DNA from: an uncultured cyanobacterium
Lineage (GTDB): Bacteria > Cyanobacteriota > Cyanobacteriia > PCC-6307 > Cyanobiaceae
Assembly (NCBI GenBank): GCA_903831165.1
Contig: CAIKWV010000386.1
Coordinates: forward strand, 1 to 5,361
DNA: 5,361 nucleotides
Reading direction: 5' to 3'
Part shown: in pieces, positions 1-5,361 of the stretch
How the letters are laid out: every line of letters begins with the position of its first letter
How positions within the stretch are numbered: position 1 is the stretch's first letter
The notes under the pieces: generated by a model
Told to the model about the DNA's origin: nothing
What the model saw: only the letters and a program-made list of their open reading frames with translations
Databases searched by the model: none
Translations under genes and position numbers: made by a program

Positions 1-1
1 A

Positions 2-1300
2 CTCCGAACAGCTGCTCGGCCAGAAAAAGCGCTTCCAACAGCCCCAGCCGCGTCCGCGTTTCCTGCGGCAGCCGCGGCGGTCAGCCCCACGCCCGAACCC
101 CAGTCACCCCTGGCCCCGGTCCAGTCCTGGCCGACGCTGAATGAGCTGTTGCATGTGCCCCCTTGGCTGAACCTGGGGCTGAGTGTGCAAGGCGATGGTT
201 TCATCAATCCCGCCGGCGGACTGGTGCAGGTCCGCAACTGGATTCAGCAGAGCACGTTGGATTTCAGTGCCAGCAGCGGTTTCGGCAAGGACCAGAGCCG
301 TTGGCGCGAACTTGATCACTGGCGGCTGAATGGGTCCCTCGCCCATGTCAGCGGGGTGGCCGGCTATGGCCAGCGGATCGGCGCTTCCTTTCCGCTGACG
401 GCCCTCGACAGTCCCATCGGTTTCTGGATCACCGAAGCCAGCCTGGAGCGGCTTGGCGGTTCGGCAGCTGTCGATGTCAAAGCGGGGCTGTTCTCGCTGG
501 ACCCCGGATTTGTGCAGGCCCCGGTGTTGGAGGCTTACCTCAATACCGTCTTCAACGATGTTCTCAACCTCAACCAGCCCGGGCTGCCGATCAATCCCTA
601 TGTGGCGCCTGGCGTTGAGCTGCACTGGCGGCCCGGCGGCGCTGATCCGGGCCCGAGCGGCGATCGCGGTGCCTGGGGCGAATGGAAGTATGCCGCCTAT
701 TTCTTGAGTCCGAGCATCAGTATGGCGGCTCTGCTGGGGGTCAATCCCAACCTGCCGAGCTTCGATGGTCATCTTCAGGTGCTGCAGTGGCGCTTCGATC
801 GCCTGCCCGGGGCCCGACGCCTGCTCGAGCCGATTCGTCAGGGCCAGTACTCCTTCAGCCGGCTGCTGCCGGCGCCGCTGTTGCAGGTGGGCGGCGGTTA
901 TGTCGCCGATCGCAGCCATCGAGCTCTGCTGCCGTTGCTGTTCAGTTCCCTGACCCTGGCGCCTGAGTTGCCGATCGGTCTCGACAATCGGCTCTGGCTC
1001 GGCCTCAGCGGAGGTGATGAGGCCGACGGCAATCCGGTCACGCTGTTTGGCAGTGGCGGTTGGCTCTGCCAGGGCCTGATCAAGGGGCGCCCCTTTGATG
1101 TGCTGGCCCTGGGCTTCGGCCACAGCAGCTTCAACCAGCAGCGGCAGCCGGCGCTGCGGCCGCAATCGCTGCTGGAGCTCAACTACAGCTACGCCATCAA
1201 CAGCAGCCTGTCGCTGCAACCGGTGCTGCAGTGGATTCAGGCGCCGGTCGGGGTTGGCACGATTCTGGCCCTGGGTCTGCAATGGCAGCTCCAGTTCTGA
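2..1300 (+). CDS. OprB-like carbohydrate porin, 5' partial
   Basis: The frame is open from the first bases of the window to a TGA at 1298-1300, and no ATG or GTG precedes position 149, so the true start lies upstream. About 432 residues are visible. The first ~40 are Ala/Pro-rich (for example ALPTAPAASAFPAAAA), which suits a linker after a signal peptide or after another N-terminal domain outside the window. The barrel region begins near PPWLNLGLSVQGDG. It then shows alternating hydrophobic/polar strands, a middle block PGLPINPYVAPGVELHW, and a C-terminal block LLELNYSYAINSSLSLQPVL followed by LALGLQWQLQF. The ELNY...LSLQP...Q pattern and a terminal phenylalanine are typical of OprB-family porins and of outer-membrane barrels recognised by BamA. 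OprB proteins let sugars and other small solutes cross the outer membrane; cyanobacterial members may carry inorganic ions, so the substrate is not predicted. No SLH domain is visible, but one could lie upstream. A TTG at 149 is in frame but would remove any export signal. The family call is by motif resemblance only. Confidence 0.75.
   Translation, partial: LRTAARPEKALPTAPAASAFPAAAAAVSPTPEPQSPLAPVQSWPTLNELLHVPPWLNLGLSVQGDGFINPAGGLVQVRNWIQQSTLDFSASSGFGKDQSRWRELDHWRLNGSLAHVSGVAGYGQRIGASFPLTALDSPIGFWITEASLERLGGSAAVDVKAGLFSLDPGFVQAPVLEAYLNTVFNDVLNLNQPGLPINPYVAPGVELHWRPGGADPGPSGDRGAWGEWKYAAYFLSPSISMAALLGVNPNLPSFDGHLQVLQWRFDRLPGARRLLEPIRQGQYSFSRLLPAPLLQVGGGYVADRSHRALLPLLFSSLTLAPELPIGLDNRLWLGLSGGDEADGNPVTLFGSGGWLCQGLIKGRPFDVLALGFGHSSFNQQRQPALRPQSLLELNYSYAINSSLSLQPVLQWIQAPVGVGTILALGLQWQLQF
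660..667. repeat. HIP1 octamer GCGATCGC
   Basis: A single copy of the palindrome GCGATCGC lies inside the porin gene. This octamer is highly over-represented in many cyanobacterial genomes. I found only one perfect copy in this window, so it gives weak support for a cyanobacterial origin and says nothing on function here. Confidence 0.6.
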
Positions 1301-1317
1301 AGGCACGCATCGGCGAT

Positions 1318-1359
1318 TGAGCGGCGTTGCGCAGCCAGCGCAACGACAGCAGCCGCTCA
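1318..1359 (+). terminator. compound hairpin after porin stop, candidate terminator or 3'-end structure
   Basis: An outer stem pairs TGAGCGGC (1318-1325) with GCCGCTCA (1352-1359), 8 bp. Directly inside it an inner stem pairs GTTGCGC (1326-1332) with GCGCAAC (1338-1344), 7 bp, around the loop AGCCA. The 5' arm is continuous over 15 bases and the 3' arm has a 7-base bulge (1345-1351). It starts 17 bases after the porin stop, a sensible place for a terminator or an RNA-stabilising 3' structure. No U-tract follows, so it is not a classical intrinsic terminator. A second hairpin (1357-1379) shares bases 1357-1359 with the outer stem. Confidence 0.4.
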
Positions 1360-1379
1360 CCGGCAGATCCTGCGGGTGA
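1357..1379 (+). other. second hairpin in the porin/GGDEF spacer
   Basis: TCACC (1357-1361) pairs with GGTGA (1375-1379). A G-G mismatch follows, then GCAG (1363-1366) pairs with CTGC (1370-1373) around the loop ATC. Its 5' arm uses three bases of the 3' arm of the preceding compound hairpin, so the two cannot both form fully. Function is unknown. Confidence 0.3.
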
Positions 1380-1450
1380 ACGGCGAAGCTGGCGGGGACG
1401 GCCTGCATGGCTGGGAGAGCCCTCCGGAGACTGACCTCAGAAGCGGTGAC

Positions 1451-1470
1451 GAAGCCATCCCCACGGCTTC
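1451..1470 (+). other. hairpin in leader of the GGDEF-EAL gene
   Basis: GAAGCC (1451-1456) pairs perfectly with GGCTTC (1465-1470) around an 8-base loop, 47 bases before the chosen start at 1518. With a start at 1518 this lies in the untranslated leader; with the upstream start at 1407 it would be coding. No known riboswitch consensus was recognised in 1301-1517, and no convincing -35/-10 promoter pair was seen in this GC-rich spacer. Confidence 0.3.
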
Positions 1471-1517
1471 AATCCGGCGCCATCATCGGGGTTGGGTGGT
1501 CAGAATCGGCGTGGATC

Positions 1518-4019
1518 ATGACCTTCCCCTTCCAACGGCGATCTCTGGGTTCGCTCCTGCGCTCCTGGCGCAAGGAGGAACGTCGCGCACCCTTGCAGTC
1601 GCGGGGTTTTGTGCGCTCGCTCGCTCTGGCGCTGTTGATTCTGGTGCCCTTGCTGTGGCTGCAGCTGCAACGTCGCAGCAATGAGATCGCCAGACAGGCG
1701 CAGGAATCCCGCGACGACACCCTGGCGATCATGGAGGCGGATCTGTCCGTGATGAAGCGGGCAGCGGGTGATTGGGGGCACTGGGATGATGTCGATCGCT
1801 ATATGCGGGGACAGAATCCCGATTATCAGCGCACTAATCTGCAAACAGCGGCGCTGTTTGATGGTGGTGCTGTGATGGTCTTGCTGGATAACCGCGGGGC
1901 ACCCAGGATCACGTTTGCCGATCCAGCTCTACGGCCTCCGTCCTATTCGGCCCTGATTCGCTGCGTCCAGGGCAATGTCGCCCGCCTGGTCGATGTCCGC
2001 AGCACGGTGCGGCTGGCCTGTCGCACCGAAAATGGCCAGATTTATCTCGGCGCAGCGACGATGATCAGCAACAACACGGCTAAGGCGCCTGCGGCCGGCA
2101 CCATCGCCGTGTTTGATCCTTTGCTCAAGCATGAATACACGGAGCGGATTCTTCGGCGCCTACAGATTCTGCGCCAGGAGCTGGTGATGTTGCCGGTGTC
2201 GGCCGCCGCTGGAGGCCGACATGAGGCCAGTGAGAATTCGGACAAAGATGAACCGATCGTGCCGCTCATCTATTCCAGCAATGACACGATCCTTGGTCTG
2301 AAACGTCCGCCTGTCCGCATGTTGTTGGGCCGATCCTTGCTTGGAGATGGGCCATTCCTTCTGGGGATCCTGATGCTGGCCACCGTGTTGCGAGCCTTGC
2401 AGATGTTGGATCGCCGCCGCCAGGTGCTGCGGGACCGTCTGGCGGAACGCAAGGTGAATCACGGGATACGCCGTGCCTCTGAGGATCTCCATCAATTGAT
2501 TGAACGCCTGGGGCAGCATCACCAGTTGCTGGGCCCCCAGCTGAGTGCGGAAGGGTTGCCTTCGCTGGTGGATTCGCTGCCCCTTGCGGTCTTGGATGCC
2601 GGCTCTCTGGGGGGCGGACCGGACCAGGGGAATCAGGGCGCGATTCGGCCCTTCGACCAGGTGGTCCGGCGTTTTCGCGAGGTGCTGGCCAGCGCCCGTT
2701 GCCTCGCCCTGCAGGACCCCCTCACCCAGCTGCCGAATCGCCGCCATTTCATGGAGCAGCTCGCGAGAGAAGCGGCTCGTCATCGGCAGCTCAATCAGCA
2801 TTTCGCGGTTTTGTTCCTGGACGTCGACAAGTTCAAGGCGATCAATGACAGCTACGGCCATGCCGTCGGCGACGGCGTGCTGGTTCATGTCGCTCAACGG
2901 CTGGCCAGGGTGCTGCGCCCCCGTGATTTTCTGGCCCGCTATGGCGGCGATGAGCTGGCTGTTCTGTTGGATCTTTCGGGGTTGGATGATGTCTCGGCGG
3001 CGGGCCTCAATGCTGCCGGTCTGGCCACGGCAAAGCGCCTCAGTGAGGCCGTGCGGGATCCGATCGAGGTGGATGGTCTGAAGATCGATATCAGCCTCAG
3101 CATCGGTATCAGTCTGGTGGCCCCTGATGATGCGGATCTCGGCGAAGCCCTGCGCCGATCGGATCTCGCCATGTATGAGGCCAAGCGCAGCCGTCATAGC
3201 CGCATTGTCGGACCTGATCTGGTCGTGATGGGCACGAAGTTACACAGTTATCAGCTCTACGCTGATCTGATCCAGGCCATTCGCAGCCATCAGCTGCAGA
3301 TGGTCTTTCAGCCCATTGTGGATGCTGAAGGCCGCCTGATCGCCGCTGAGGCCTTGGTGCGTTGGCATCATCCCCAGCTCGGTCCGATTGATCCCAGCCT
3401 GATTCTGGAGCTGGCCGAGCATCATCGGCAGATGTCCCTGCTGGGTCCTGAGCTGATCAAGATCTCCATGGAGGGTTTTTCCACCCTGGCGCGCCAGCAT
3501 CCCAGCCTGGCCTTTGCCCTCAATCTCTCTGCTTCCCAGCTGCAGGATGCCAACCTGGCTGAGCTGCTGCTGGCGCAGCTTCACGGCCAGGGTCTGCCAG
3601 CCCGGCAACTGATCCTGGAGATCACCGAGCATTGCTTCCTGGAGCCCAATGCCACCGTGAATCGCAATCTGGAGCGGCTGCGGGCTGAAGGAATCCGCTT
3701 CGCACTCGATGATTTCGGTACGGGTTATTCTTCCCTGGTGTTGCTACGGCTGATTCGTCCTGATCTGGTGAAGATCGATAAATCATTCATCCAGGCGATG
3801 AAAACCGATGCCGATGCCGTGCATATTGTTCGCGTGATCGTCGATCTCGCCCAGGCCATGGGACTCGAGCTGATTGCCGAGGGCATCGAAGATGAGCAGA
3901 CGTTTGCCCTACTCAAACAATTGGGACTCCATCAATTTCAGGGTTTTGCCCTCAGCCAGCCCCTTTCCCTCCAGGATTGGGCCACCGACCTGCTGCCTGG
4001 TCAGCTGCTGCACTGCTGA
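1518..4019 (+). CDS. membrane CHASE4-GGDEF-EAL protein (diguanylate cyclase/phosphodiesterase)
   Basis: Predicted 833-residue bifunctional cyclic-di-GMP enzyme. From M1 at 1518: TM1 at about 31-51; periplasmic CHASE4-type sensor at about 52-272 with the hallmark DWGHWDD (85-91) and two cysteines (C149, C168); TM2 at about 278-298; a ~100-residue helical linker; GGDEF domain about 400-560; EAL domain about 575-830. The GGDEF domain starts DPLTQLPN (400) and keeps D435, N443 and D452. Its signature is GGDEL (476-480), with Leu for the usual Phe. An RPRD inhibitory site (467-470) lies exactly five residues before it, so product feedback is plausible. The EAL domain keeps EALVRW (611-616), N669, E701, DDFGTGYSSL (731-740), K752, E788, E791 and Q808, so it looks catalytically competent. 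GGDEF domains make cyclic di-GMP from GTP and EAL domains cleave it to pGpG; which activity dominates cannot be told from sequence. The start is uncertain. An in-frame ATG at 1407 would add 37 residues with no recognisable feature, and 1518 places TM1 normally. The 3' end overlaps the convergent regulator gene by 19 bases. Confidence 0.93.
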   Translation: MTFPFQRRSLGSLLRSWRKEERRAPLQSRGFVRSLALALLILVPLLWLQLQRRSNEIARQAQESRDDTLAIMEADLSVMKRAAGDWGHWDDVDRYMRGQNPDYQRTNLQTAALFDGGAVMVLLDNRGAPRITFADPALRPPSYSALIRCVQGNVARLVDVRSTVRLACRTENGQIYLGAATMISNNTAKAPAAGTIAVFDPLLKHEYTERILRRLQILRQELVMLPVSAAAGGRHEASENSDKDEPIVPLIYSSNDTILGLKRPPVRMLLGRSLLGDGPFLLGILMLATVLRALQMLDRRRQVLRDRLAERKVNHGIRRASEDLHQLIERLGQHHQLLGPQLSAEGLPSLVDSLPLAVLDAGSLGGGPDQGNQGAIRPFDQVVRRFREVLASARCLALQDPLTQLPNRRHFMEQLAREAARHRQLNQHFAVLFLDVDKFKAINDSYGHAVGDGVLVHVAQRLARVLRPRDFLARYGGDELAVLLDLSGLDDVSAAGLNAAGLATAKRLSEAVRDPIEVDGLKIDISLSIGISLVAPDDADLGEALRRSDLAMYEAKRSRHSRIVGPDLVVMGTKLHSYQLYADLIQAIRSHQLQMVFQPIVDAEGRLIAAEALVRWHHPQLGPIDPSLILELAEHHRQMSLLGPELIKISMEGFSTLARQHPSLAFALNLSASQLQDANLAELLLAQLHGQGLPARQLILEITEHCFLEPNATVNRNLERLRAEGIRFALDDFGTGYSSLVLLRLIRPDLVKIDKSFIQAMKTDADAVHIVRVIVDLAQAMGLELIAEGIEDEQTFALLKQLGLHQFQGFALSQPLSLQDWATDLLPGQLLHC
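1572..1578 (+). promoter_or_regulatory. strong Shine-Dalgarno-like AAGGAGG inside the 5' coding region
   Basis: AAGGAGG at 1572-1578 is the best ribosome-binding match near this gene, while neither 1407 nor 1518 has a good one. The next in-frame alternative starts are TTG at 1593 (14-base gap, longer than ideal) and GTG at 1611. Initiation at either would still keep TM1, all or nearly all of it for the GTG. It could mark the real start, or be only the codons for Lys-Glu-Glu. Confidence 0.25.
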
Positions 4020-4080
4020 TTCAGGGGCTGGCTGGCCTCGCAGGTTGGGTGTTGTTTCAGGGCCCAAAGCAGCAGCTGAC
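4000..4080. terminator. 12-bp inverted repeat framing convergent gene ends, candidate bidirectional terminator
   Basis: GTCAGCTGCTGC (4000-4011) is the exact reverse complement of GCAGCAGCTGAC (4069-4080), with 57 bases between. An inner TTGGG (4045-4049) / CCCAA (4063-4067) could nest within it. The structure would form in transcripts of both strands and straddles both stop codons. The loop is long, no T-run follows on either strand, and CAG/CTG-rich coding can make such matches by chance, so the call is tentative. Confidence 0.25.
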
Positions 4081-4468
4081 TGCGGCTGCGGCAGCCCGTT
4101 TTGGCCAACAGGCTTGAGACATGGCTTTCCACCGTGCGTGGGCTGAGCACGAGCTCGGCGGCGATGCTGCGGTTGCTGCCGCCGCGGCGAACCAGTTGCA
4201 GCACCCGATCTTCGGCGGGGGTGATCCGGGACAGGAGCCAGGCGGGATGGACTCCTGCAACAGCGAGAGCGCGAGGGCTGTGGGGCATGGCCGAGCGAGC
4301 GATCTGCTGGCAGCATTCCCGCCACCGGACCAACCCCGGCTGGGGCGGCAGCGGCTTCGGGGTGGGCTGGCCTCGTCCGGAGTCAGGTCGACAAAGCTGT
4401 CCACGGTCTCTCGGGCTTCCCTTGCAGGACCGTTGCAAGCCGGTGTTGAAGGTTTCTCTGCTGGCCAC
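4001..4468 (-). CDS. small LuxR/GerE-type helix-turn-helix regulator
   Basis: A 155-residue reading frame whose C-terminal half is a GerE-type DNA-binding domain, residues ~81-138. It begins ITPAEDRVLQLV and has GGSNRSIAAELVLSP followed by the recognition helix region SPRTVESHVSSLLAKTG (109-125). These match the family pattern 'LTPAE..VL.L...G.SN..IA..L.LS..TVE.HVS..L.K'. No receiver domain with a phosphorylatable Asp is present. Residues 1-45 are rich in Arg, Pro, Ser and Gly and match nothing I know. The start is uncertain: GTG 4468 has an in-frame TAG two codons upstream, so the frame cannot be longer. TTG 4333 or ATG 4288 (95 residues, just the HTH plus ~20 residues) are alternatives, and none has a clear ribosome-binding site. 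Such proteins usually bind promoter DNA as dimers; the target is unknown. It converges on the GGDEF-EAL gene, the two 3' ends overlapping by 19 bases (4001-4019). A functional link to cyclic di-GMP is possible but not shown. Confidence 0.8.
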   Translation of the reverse strand: MASRETFNTGLQRSCKGSPRDRGQLCRPDSGRGQPTPKPLPPQPGLVRWRECCQQIARSAMPHSPRALAVAGVHPAWLLSRITPAEDRVLQLVRRGGSNRSIAAELVLSPRTVESHVSSLLAKTGCRSRSQLLLWALKQHPTCEASQPLNQQCSS

Positions 4469-4519
4469 AGCCTACGGCTAGCTCTTGGCTCTGGGCGCGG
4501 TCTGGTGGTTTGGTGGTCC

Positions 4520-4541
4520 CTCGCGAGATCAGTCTCGCGAG
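4520..4541. other. perfect 9-bp inverted repeat with TCAG loop (terminator or operator)
   Basis: CTCGCGAGA (4520-4528) and TCTCGCGAG (4533-4541) pair perfectly around a 4-base loop. Each arm also contains the self-complementary octamer CTCGCGAG, so the site reads equally as two palindromes 13 bases apart. It lies about 210 bases downstream of the minE stop and 52 bases upstream of the GTG of the LuxR-type gene. It could end the min transcript or be a binding site for a regulator. No T-run follows on either strand. Confidence 0.45.
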
Positions 4542-4582
4542 TGCTCCAGTGTCGATGCGACCATCTCCCAGGCCCCGTCCCT

Positions 4583-4595
4583 CTGCCATCGGCAG
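4583..4595. other. short hairpin CTGCC-ATC-GGCAG
   Basis: A 5-bp perfect stem around a 3-base loop, extendable by one wobble and one C-G pair. It is a minor structure in the spacer, with no assigned role. Confidence 0.2.
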
Positions 4596-4625
4596 GGCGT
4601 CGAATGGCACTTCGGGCTTGGCCGA

Positions 4626-4639
4626 CGGCTGTTCAGCCG
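4626..4639. other. short hairpin CGGCT-GTTC-AGCCG
   Basis: A 5-bp perfect stem with a 4-base loop, about 113 bases downstream of the minE stop. It could contribute to the 3' end of the min transcript. No T-run follows. Confidence 0.2.
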
Positions 4640-4751
4640 CATCCAGGGCGATGATCCGTTGTGATCGCTGGGTCTGAATGGGGTTCGCCGCAGCTGGTCA
4701 GGCCGGCCGGGTCAGCGTTGAATCTGGGCGCCAGTCGGGGGAAGGGGGTGA

Positions 4752-5216
4752 TCAGGGCTCGCCGATCCCCGCGGGAGTGGACGGCTCGTTGCCGTCGTCT
4801 GGTGGGCCGCTGCTTGCACGCTCGCTGGCCGGAGCCTCAGGCCTGGGCGCGGCCGCCTCGGCGCCGGCGCTGTCAGGCTGAGCTGCTGGAGTGGCATCCG
4901 CGCCCCGGCCCTCGGCGGCATTGGGATCCGAGCCGGGGTTCTTCGGCAGCGGGAATTCCCTGGTTCGTTTGATCGGCAGGTTGGCCAGCAGCGCCGTGAC
5001 CCGATCCTCCGTTTCCAGACTCACATCGCAGCTCTCGATGTCAATCTCCACGTAGCGCTGCACCACCTCCAGAATCTCGCGGCGCATCTGCTCCAGCAGT
5101 TCCGGGTTGAGGTCGCTGCGGTCGTGGGCCAGCACCAGTTGCAGCCGTTCCCGGGCCATGGTGCCGCTGGGTTTCTCCCGTCCCAGCAGCCGGTTGATGA
5201 AATCGAGCACGGTCAT
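4752..5216 (-). CDS. minE: cell division topological specificity factor MinE with long C-terminal tail
   Basis: A 154-residue MinE. The N-terminus [14 protein letters not shown] is the usual amphipathic membrane-targeting helix. [14 protein letters not shown] (21-34) is the conserved anti-MinCD helix/strand that binds MinD and triggers its ATPase. [20 protein letters not shown] (40-59) and the strand after it form the dimerising topological-specificity domain, ending near residue 87 (IKRTR). MinE drives the MinCD membrane oscillation that restricts FtsZ to mid-cell. The typical protein is about 85-110 residues; here roughly 67 extra residues follow, dominated by Pro, Ala, Gly, Ser, Asp and Glu, with no aromatic residue after F88 and a net negative charge from 95 on. 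This tail looks disordered. The ATG at 5216 sits 5 bases after the minD stop, so translational coupling is likely; only a weak ribosome-binding site is visible. Identification of the core is secure. Confidence 0.95.
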   Translation of the reverse strand: MTVLDFINRLLGREKPSGTMARERLQLVLAHDRSDLNPELLEQMRREILEVVQRYVEIDIESCDVSLETEDRVTALLANLPIKRTREFPLPKNPGSDPNAAEGRGADATPAAQPDSAGAEAAAPRPEAPASERASSGPPDDGNEPSTPAGIGEP

Positions 5217-5221
5217 GGCCG

Positions 5222-5361
5222 TCAGAAGAGTCCCGTGGTTTTCCTGAGCTTGTTGAGCAGCCGTGCCCGCAAACCGTGACGTTGCTTGGAGGGATCGATC
5301 AGCGGGATCTCCTCGCCGCAGAGACGGCGGGCGATGTTCAGATAGGCCTGGCCGGCAGGGG
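5222..5361 (-). CDS. minD: septum site-determining ATPase MinD, C-terminal part only
   Basis: The last 45 codons of a gene entering from the right edge, ending in TGA at 5222-5224. The visible protein includes [18 protein letters not shown], which matches the end of the MinD ATPase fold. It closes with an amphipathic, basic-hydrophobic tail ([16 protein letters not shown]) like the MinD membrane-targeting helix that binds the inner membrane in the ATP-bound dimer. The Walker motifs lie outside the window. Position directly before minE, with a 5-base gap, is the standard minC-minD-minE order. Identity rests on this tail plus the minE neighbour. Confidence 0.9.
   Translation of the reverse strand, partial: PAGQAYLNIARRLCGEEIPLIDPSKQRHGLRARLLNKLRKTTGLF

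Larger units (their letters stand above)
4469..4751. other. 283-base spacer between minE and the LuxR-type gene, no recognised gene
   Basis: I recognise no protein, tRNA or known small RNA here. It holds a perfect 9-bp hairpin (4520-4541), two weaker ones (4583-4595, 4626-4639), a tandem TGGTGGT/TTGGTGGT motif (about 4503-4517) and two GGTCAG copies (4696-4701, 4710-4715) around a GGCCGGCC palindrome. On the minus strand one frame stays open from 4697 down to a stop at 4383, with a GTG at 4610. Its translation (for example DAAEQPSAKPEVPFDALP) is unlike anything I know, and it overlaps the N-terminal part of the LuxR-type frame. The minE 3' untranslated region and the LuxR-type promoter must both lie here, but no clear -10/-35 is visible. 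Confidence 0.5.

Noticed and set aside
104..1408. 434-codon minus-strand open frame opposite the porin
   Set aside because: It mirrors the porin gene, and its Gln/Arg/Ala-rich translation has no recognisable domain. Long antisense frames are expected opposite GC-rich genes.
1301..1517. riboswitch, possibly for cyclic di-GMP, ahead of the GGDEF-EAL gene
   Set aside because: The spacer is structured, but I could match no known riboswitch core (TPP, cobalamin, glutamine, cyclic di-GMP).
2160..3197. 345-codon minus-strand open frame opposite the GGDEF domain
   Set aside because: The + strand here encodes unmistakable GGDEF motifs, and the antisense translation is low-complexity with no family match.
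4121..4654. 177-codon plus-strand frame across the LuxR-type gene and spacer
   Set aside because: Half of it is the complement of a clear helix-turn-helix gene, and the rest shows no domain or ribosome-binding site.
4661..4972. plus-strand frame opposite the MinE tail
   Set aside because: The translation is Arg/Pro/Trp-rich and typical of the reverse complement of Ala/Pro-rich coding. The minE frame is continuous and better supported.
1..5361. CRISPR array, insertion sequence, tRNA or attachment site
   Set aside because: No regularly spaced repeats, transposase motifs, terminal inverted repeats or cloverleaf with a TTC-purine arm were seen.

Overview
The window looks like a chromosomal segment of a GC-rich unicellular cyanobacterium of the Synechococcus/Cyanobium type. 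The clues are an OprB-like outer-membrane porin, a CHASE4-GGDEF-EAL protein, a small LuxR/GerE-type regulator whose helix-turn-helix (recognition region SPRTVESHVSSLLAKTG) resembles picocyanobacterial ones, a minD-minE pair, and one HIP1 octamer (GCGATCGC). The organism call is inference from family resemblance, since no rRNA or other marker is present.

Layout. The + strand opens inside a porin gene (2-1300, start lies upstream of the window). A 217-base GC-rich spacer follows, rich in predicted hairpins, including a compound stem right after the porin stop. Next is a large two-domain cyclic-di-GMP protein on the + strand (about 833 residues, 1518-4019): a membrane-anchored periplasmic CHASE4 sensor, then a GGDEF domain and an EAL domain. 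Both enzymatic domains keep their key residues. Its 3' end overlaps by 19 bases the 3' end of a convergent LuxR-type DNA-binding protein on the - strand (4001-4468). A 283-base stretch (4469-4751) has no recognised gene but holds a perfect 9-bp hairpin. The right edge is the tail of the min operon, read on the - strand: the C-terminus of minD (5222-5361, partial) and minE (4752-5216), five bases apart.

How the genes relate. MinD and MinE form the pole-to-pole oscillator that positions the division septum, and their spacing indicates one transcript. The GGDEF-EAL protein would sense a periplasmic signal and change cellular cyclic di-GMP. The convergent LuxR-type protein may or may not be linked to it. 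The porin is an independent transport gene. I see no mobile element, CRISPR array, tRNA or rRNA. The most unusual items are a MinE with an approximately 67-residue disordered acidic tail, the overlapping convergent gene ends framed by a 12-bp inverted repeat, and the structured spacer after the porin. I do not see a clear new multi-gene system.
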